Below, piece by piece: positions 62,253 to 64,000 of a stretch of DNA of 64,000 bases. Source of the DNA: Spirodela intermedia (taxonomy: Eukaryota; Streptophyta; Magnoliopsida; Alismatales; Araceae). The stretch spans positions 563,001 to 627,000 of the forward strand of contig LR746281.1 of the NCBI GenBank assembly GCA_902729315.2, in the 5' to 3' direction. A model generated the notes under the pieces. That model worked only from the letters and a program-made list of their open reading frames with translations, had not been told where the DNA came from and did no database searches. The position numbers were made by a program, and so were the translations under genes. Numbering within the stretch: position 1 is the stretch's first letter; each line of letters opens with the position of its first letter.

Positions 62253-62720
62253 GCCGCGGCAGCGCGAGATGGCGGGAGGTTACCAGAAGAAAACGGAGGC
62301 GGAAGAATCAACGTAGAAGGAATTCCCGGCCCTCAAATTTGATTTGACAAAACAGGCGGAAAAGAAAGAACAAGGGGCGTCCGGTTCGTTCAGCGCGGCC
62401 GGGAGTCGGTCAAACCCCGCGTCCTCTCCTGGTCAACGTGAGGCTTCCACCTCCACCATAACGGGCCATTGTGAGATCCATTGTATGGCCCACTCCGTCG
62501 TACCAGGCCTAATGTAATTACCGATCATAATGCTGTTGGGCCATTATGAGCTCTCAGGTGGTCCATTAGTGATTTGTTATGATATTGGGCTACATAGTTC
62601 AATGGCCTATTAGTGGCTATGCAGGGAGCAGGCCCAGGAACCGATGACTCCTTCCTGCATCCCCACCCGAATCTCTCGGCCCGATCAGTTTGTTTCAAAA
62701 CTCGGCCTCTCGCTCTCTCT

Positions 62721-62771
<51 letters not shown>

Positions 62772-62782
62772 TCACAGTGCAG
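62253..62782. promoter_or_regulatory. divergent promoter region, dolichol kinase / UGT
   Basis: 530 bp between two start codons pointing away from each other. Between about 62460 and 62640 there are repeated GGGCC/GGCCC motifs (GGGCCATTG, TGGCCCACT, TTGGGCCATT, CAGGCCCAGG), which resemble site II elements bound by TCP factors. No clear TATA element was seen. A CT microsatellite occupies the UGT leader. Confidence 0.55.
62703..62767 (+). repeat. (CT)n microsatellite in the UGT leader
   Basis: About 30 CT units with a few CTCG interruptions, ending 15 bp before the UGT start codon. It is in the expected 5' UTR. An ORF reading through it upstream of the ATG uses a non-ATG start and was not accepted. 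Confidence 0.9.
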
Positions 62783-64000
62783 ATGCAGGGAGAGGGGGAG
62801 AAGAAGGGGCACGCCGTCGTCATCCCGTACCCTCTGCAAGGGCACGTTATCCCCGCCGTCCATCTCGCCATCAAGCTGGCCACCGAGGGCCTCACCGTCA
62901 CCTTCGTTAACACGGAGGCCGTCCACCGGCGCACCTCCACAGCCCGCCACACCGCCGCCGCCGGCAGCGGCGACGATGACGACATCTTCGAGGGGGTCCG
63001 CAGCGCCGCCGGCCTGGACATCCGCTACGAGCTCGTCAGCGATGGCCTCCCGGCGGACTTCGACAGGTCCTCGAACCACGACCAGTTCATGCTGGCCCTC
63101 CTCCACGTGTCCTCCGCCCACGTCGAATCCCTCCTCCGCAGGATCTCCTGCCGTCACCCGCCGCCGACCTGCCTCATTGCCGATACCTTCTTCGTCTGGC
63201 CCGCCGCCCTATCCAGCAAGTTCGGCCTCCTTCACGCCTCCTTCTGGACCGAGCCCGCTCTGGTTTTCTCTCTCTACTACCACCTCGACCTCCTCAGATA
63301 CTACGGCCACTTCGCCTCCTCCGGTAACACGACGATCTCTCTGTCACCCTCTATCTCTATCTCTTTCTCTCTCCCTTCTTCCTCACCGTCTTCTCGTGGG
63401 CAGAGAACAACAGGGAGGATGCCATAGATTACGTCCCCGGGGTGGGGGCGATGGATCCGGGGGACCTGATGTCGTACCTGCAGGAGAAGGATACGTCCTC
63501 CGTCGTGCACCAGATCATCTTCAGGGCGTTCGAGGGGGCGAAGGCGGCGGACCTGGTGCTCTGCAACACGGCGGAGGAGCTCGAACCGGCGACCGTGGCG
63601 GCGCTCCGCCGGGAGAAGCCCTTCTACACCGTCGGTCCCCTCTTCCCCGCCGGCTTCCCCACCAGCCCCGTGAAGACCAGCATGTGGCCTGAAGCAAACT
63701 GCGCGCAGTGGCTCGCCACCAGGCCCCGGGGAACCGTCCTGTACGTCTCCTTTGGCAGCTATGCCCAGCTCCGGCGAGGGGACCTGGAGGAGATCGCGAT
63801 GGGAGTCCTGCAGAGCGGGGTCAGCTTCCTGTGGGCGCTACGGCCGGGTATTGCCGGCGCCGGCGAGGGGGAGCCGCTGCCGCTAGCTTTGGCGGAGGGC
63901 GGAGGCGGAGGGAGGGGGCTGGTGGTGCCGTGGTGTAACCAGGCGGCGGTCCTATCCAACGACGCCGTGGGAGGGTTCCTGAGCCACTGCGGATGGAACT
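62783..64000 (+). CDS. UGT86-like UDP-glycosyltransferase, truncated by window end
   Basis: Family 1 plant UDP-sugar glycosyltransferase, soluble and cytosolic, that glycosylates small acceptors. Two exons are visible: 62783-63323 and 63404 to the right edge, so the C-terminus and stop lie outside the window. The start is the ATG before QGEGEKKGHAVV; upstream in-frame sequence is microsatellite. Motifs include IPYPLQGHVIPAVHLAIKLA with the catalytic His in QGH (about residue 21), CLIADTFFVWPA with the partner Asp, VLYVSFGSYAQLRRGDLEEI, and the beginning of the PSPG box, WCNQAAVLSNDAVGG then FLSHCGWN. The N-terminal block is closest to UGT86A proteins as I recall them. The 80-bp intron (63324-63403) is CT-rich. 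The acceptor cannot be predicted. Confidence 0.92.

Noticed and set aside
62613-63692. 359-codon plus-strand ORF over the UGT locus
   Set aside because: It is a different frame of the UGT exons. It reads Ser/Pro-rich nonsense, while the accepted frame shows the QGH motif and the PSPG box.

Overview
This is nuclear DNA from a flowering plant. The genes are interrupted by many GT-AG introns, plastid functions are encoded with N-terminal transit peptides (KAS III, PHT4, PTST), and plant-only families are present (R2R3-MYB, HIPP, UGT86-type glycosyltransferase). Coding exons are often GC-rich while introns are AT-rich, and leaders are full of CT/GA microsatellites. That mix fits a monocot-like genome, but the lineage is an inference and the species cannot be named. 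No intact transposon, CRISPR array or bacterial operon was seen.

Eleven protein genes were assembled by reading splice sites and checking phases. In order: a PHT4;4/ANTR2-like plastid anion or ascorbate transporter (+, 404-7255); a DOXC 2-oxoglutarate/Fe(II) dioxygenase (-, 7671-9021); a large membrane-anchored GT4-like glycosyltransferase, about 1006 aa (-, 11736-19786); a DUF1992/DNAJC28-domain protein (-, 20186-21493); plastid ketoacyl-ACP synthase III (+, 22206-26324); a CNBP-like multi-CCHC zinc-knuckle protein (+, 28296-30732); a small plastid DUF3783-like protein (-, about 31075-34781); a PTST2/PTST3-like CBM48 starch protein (-, 35789-43831); a subgroup-14 (RAX/MYB36-like) R2R3-MYB (-, 45481-46713); a heavy-metal-associated isoprenylated protein, HIPP (+, 51595-53548); and dolichol kinase (-, 55688-62252). 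A twelfth, a UGT86-like glucosyltransferase (+, from 62783), runs off the right edge.

The genes do not form one pathway, though several serve plastid metabolism: fatty-acid initiation, starch granule initiation and envelope transport. Two head-to-head pairs share short intergenic regions (DNAJC28-like/KAS III and dolichol kinase/UGT). The larger gene-poor stretches are 9.2-11.7, 43.8-45.5, 46.7-51.6 and 53.6-55.7 kb; they hold microsatellites, GGCCCA-type (site II-like) motif clusters and a recent 135-bp tandem duplication.

No undescribed system was identified. The most unusual structures are a six-copy tandem repeat that duplicates a 3' splice site plus the start of an exon in the GT4-like gene, an in-frame 96-nt exitron-like intron in the same gene, two GC-AG introns in neighbouring genes, and a 65-codon upstream ORF ending 7 nt before the PTST-like start codon.
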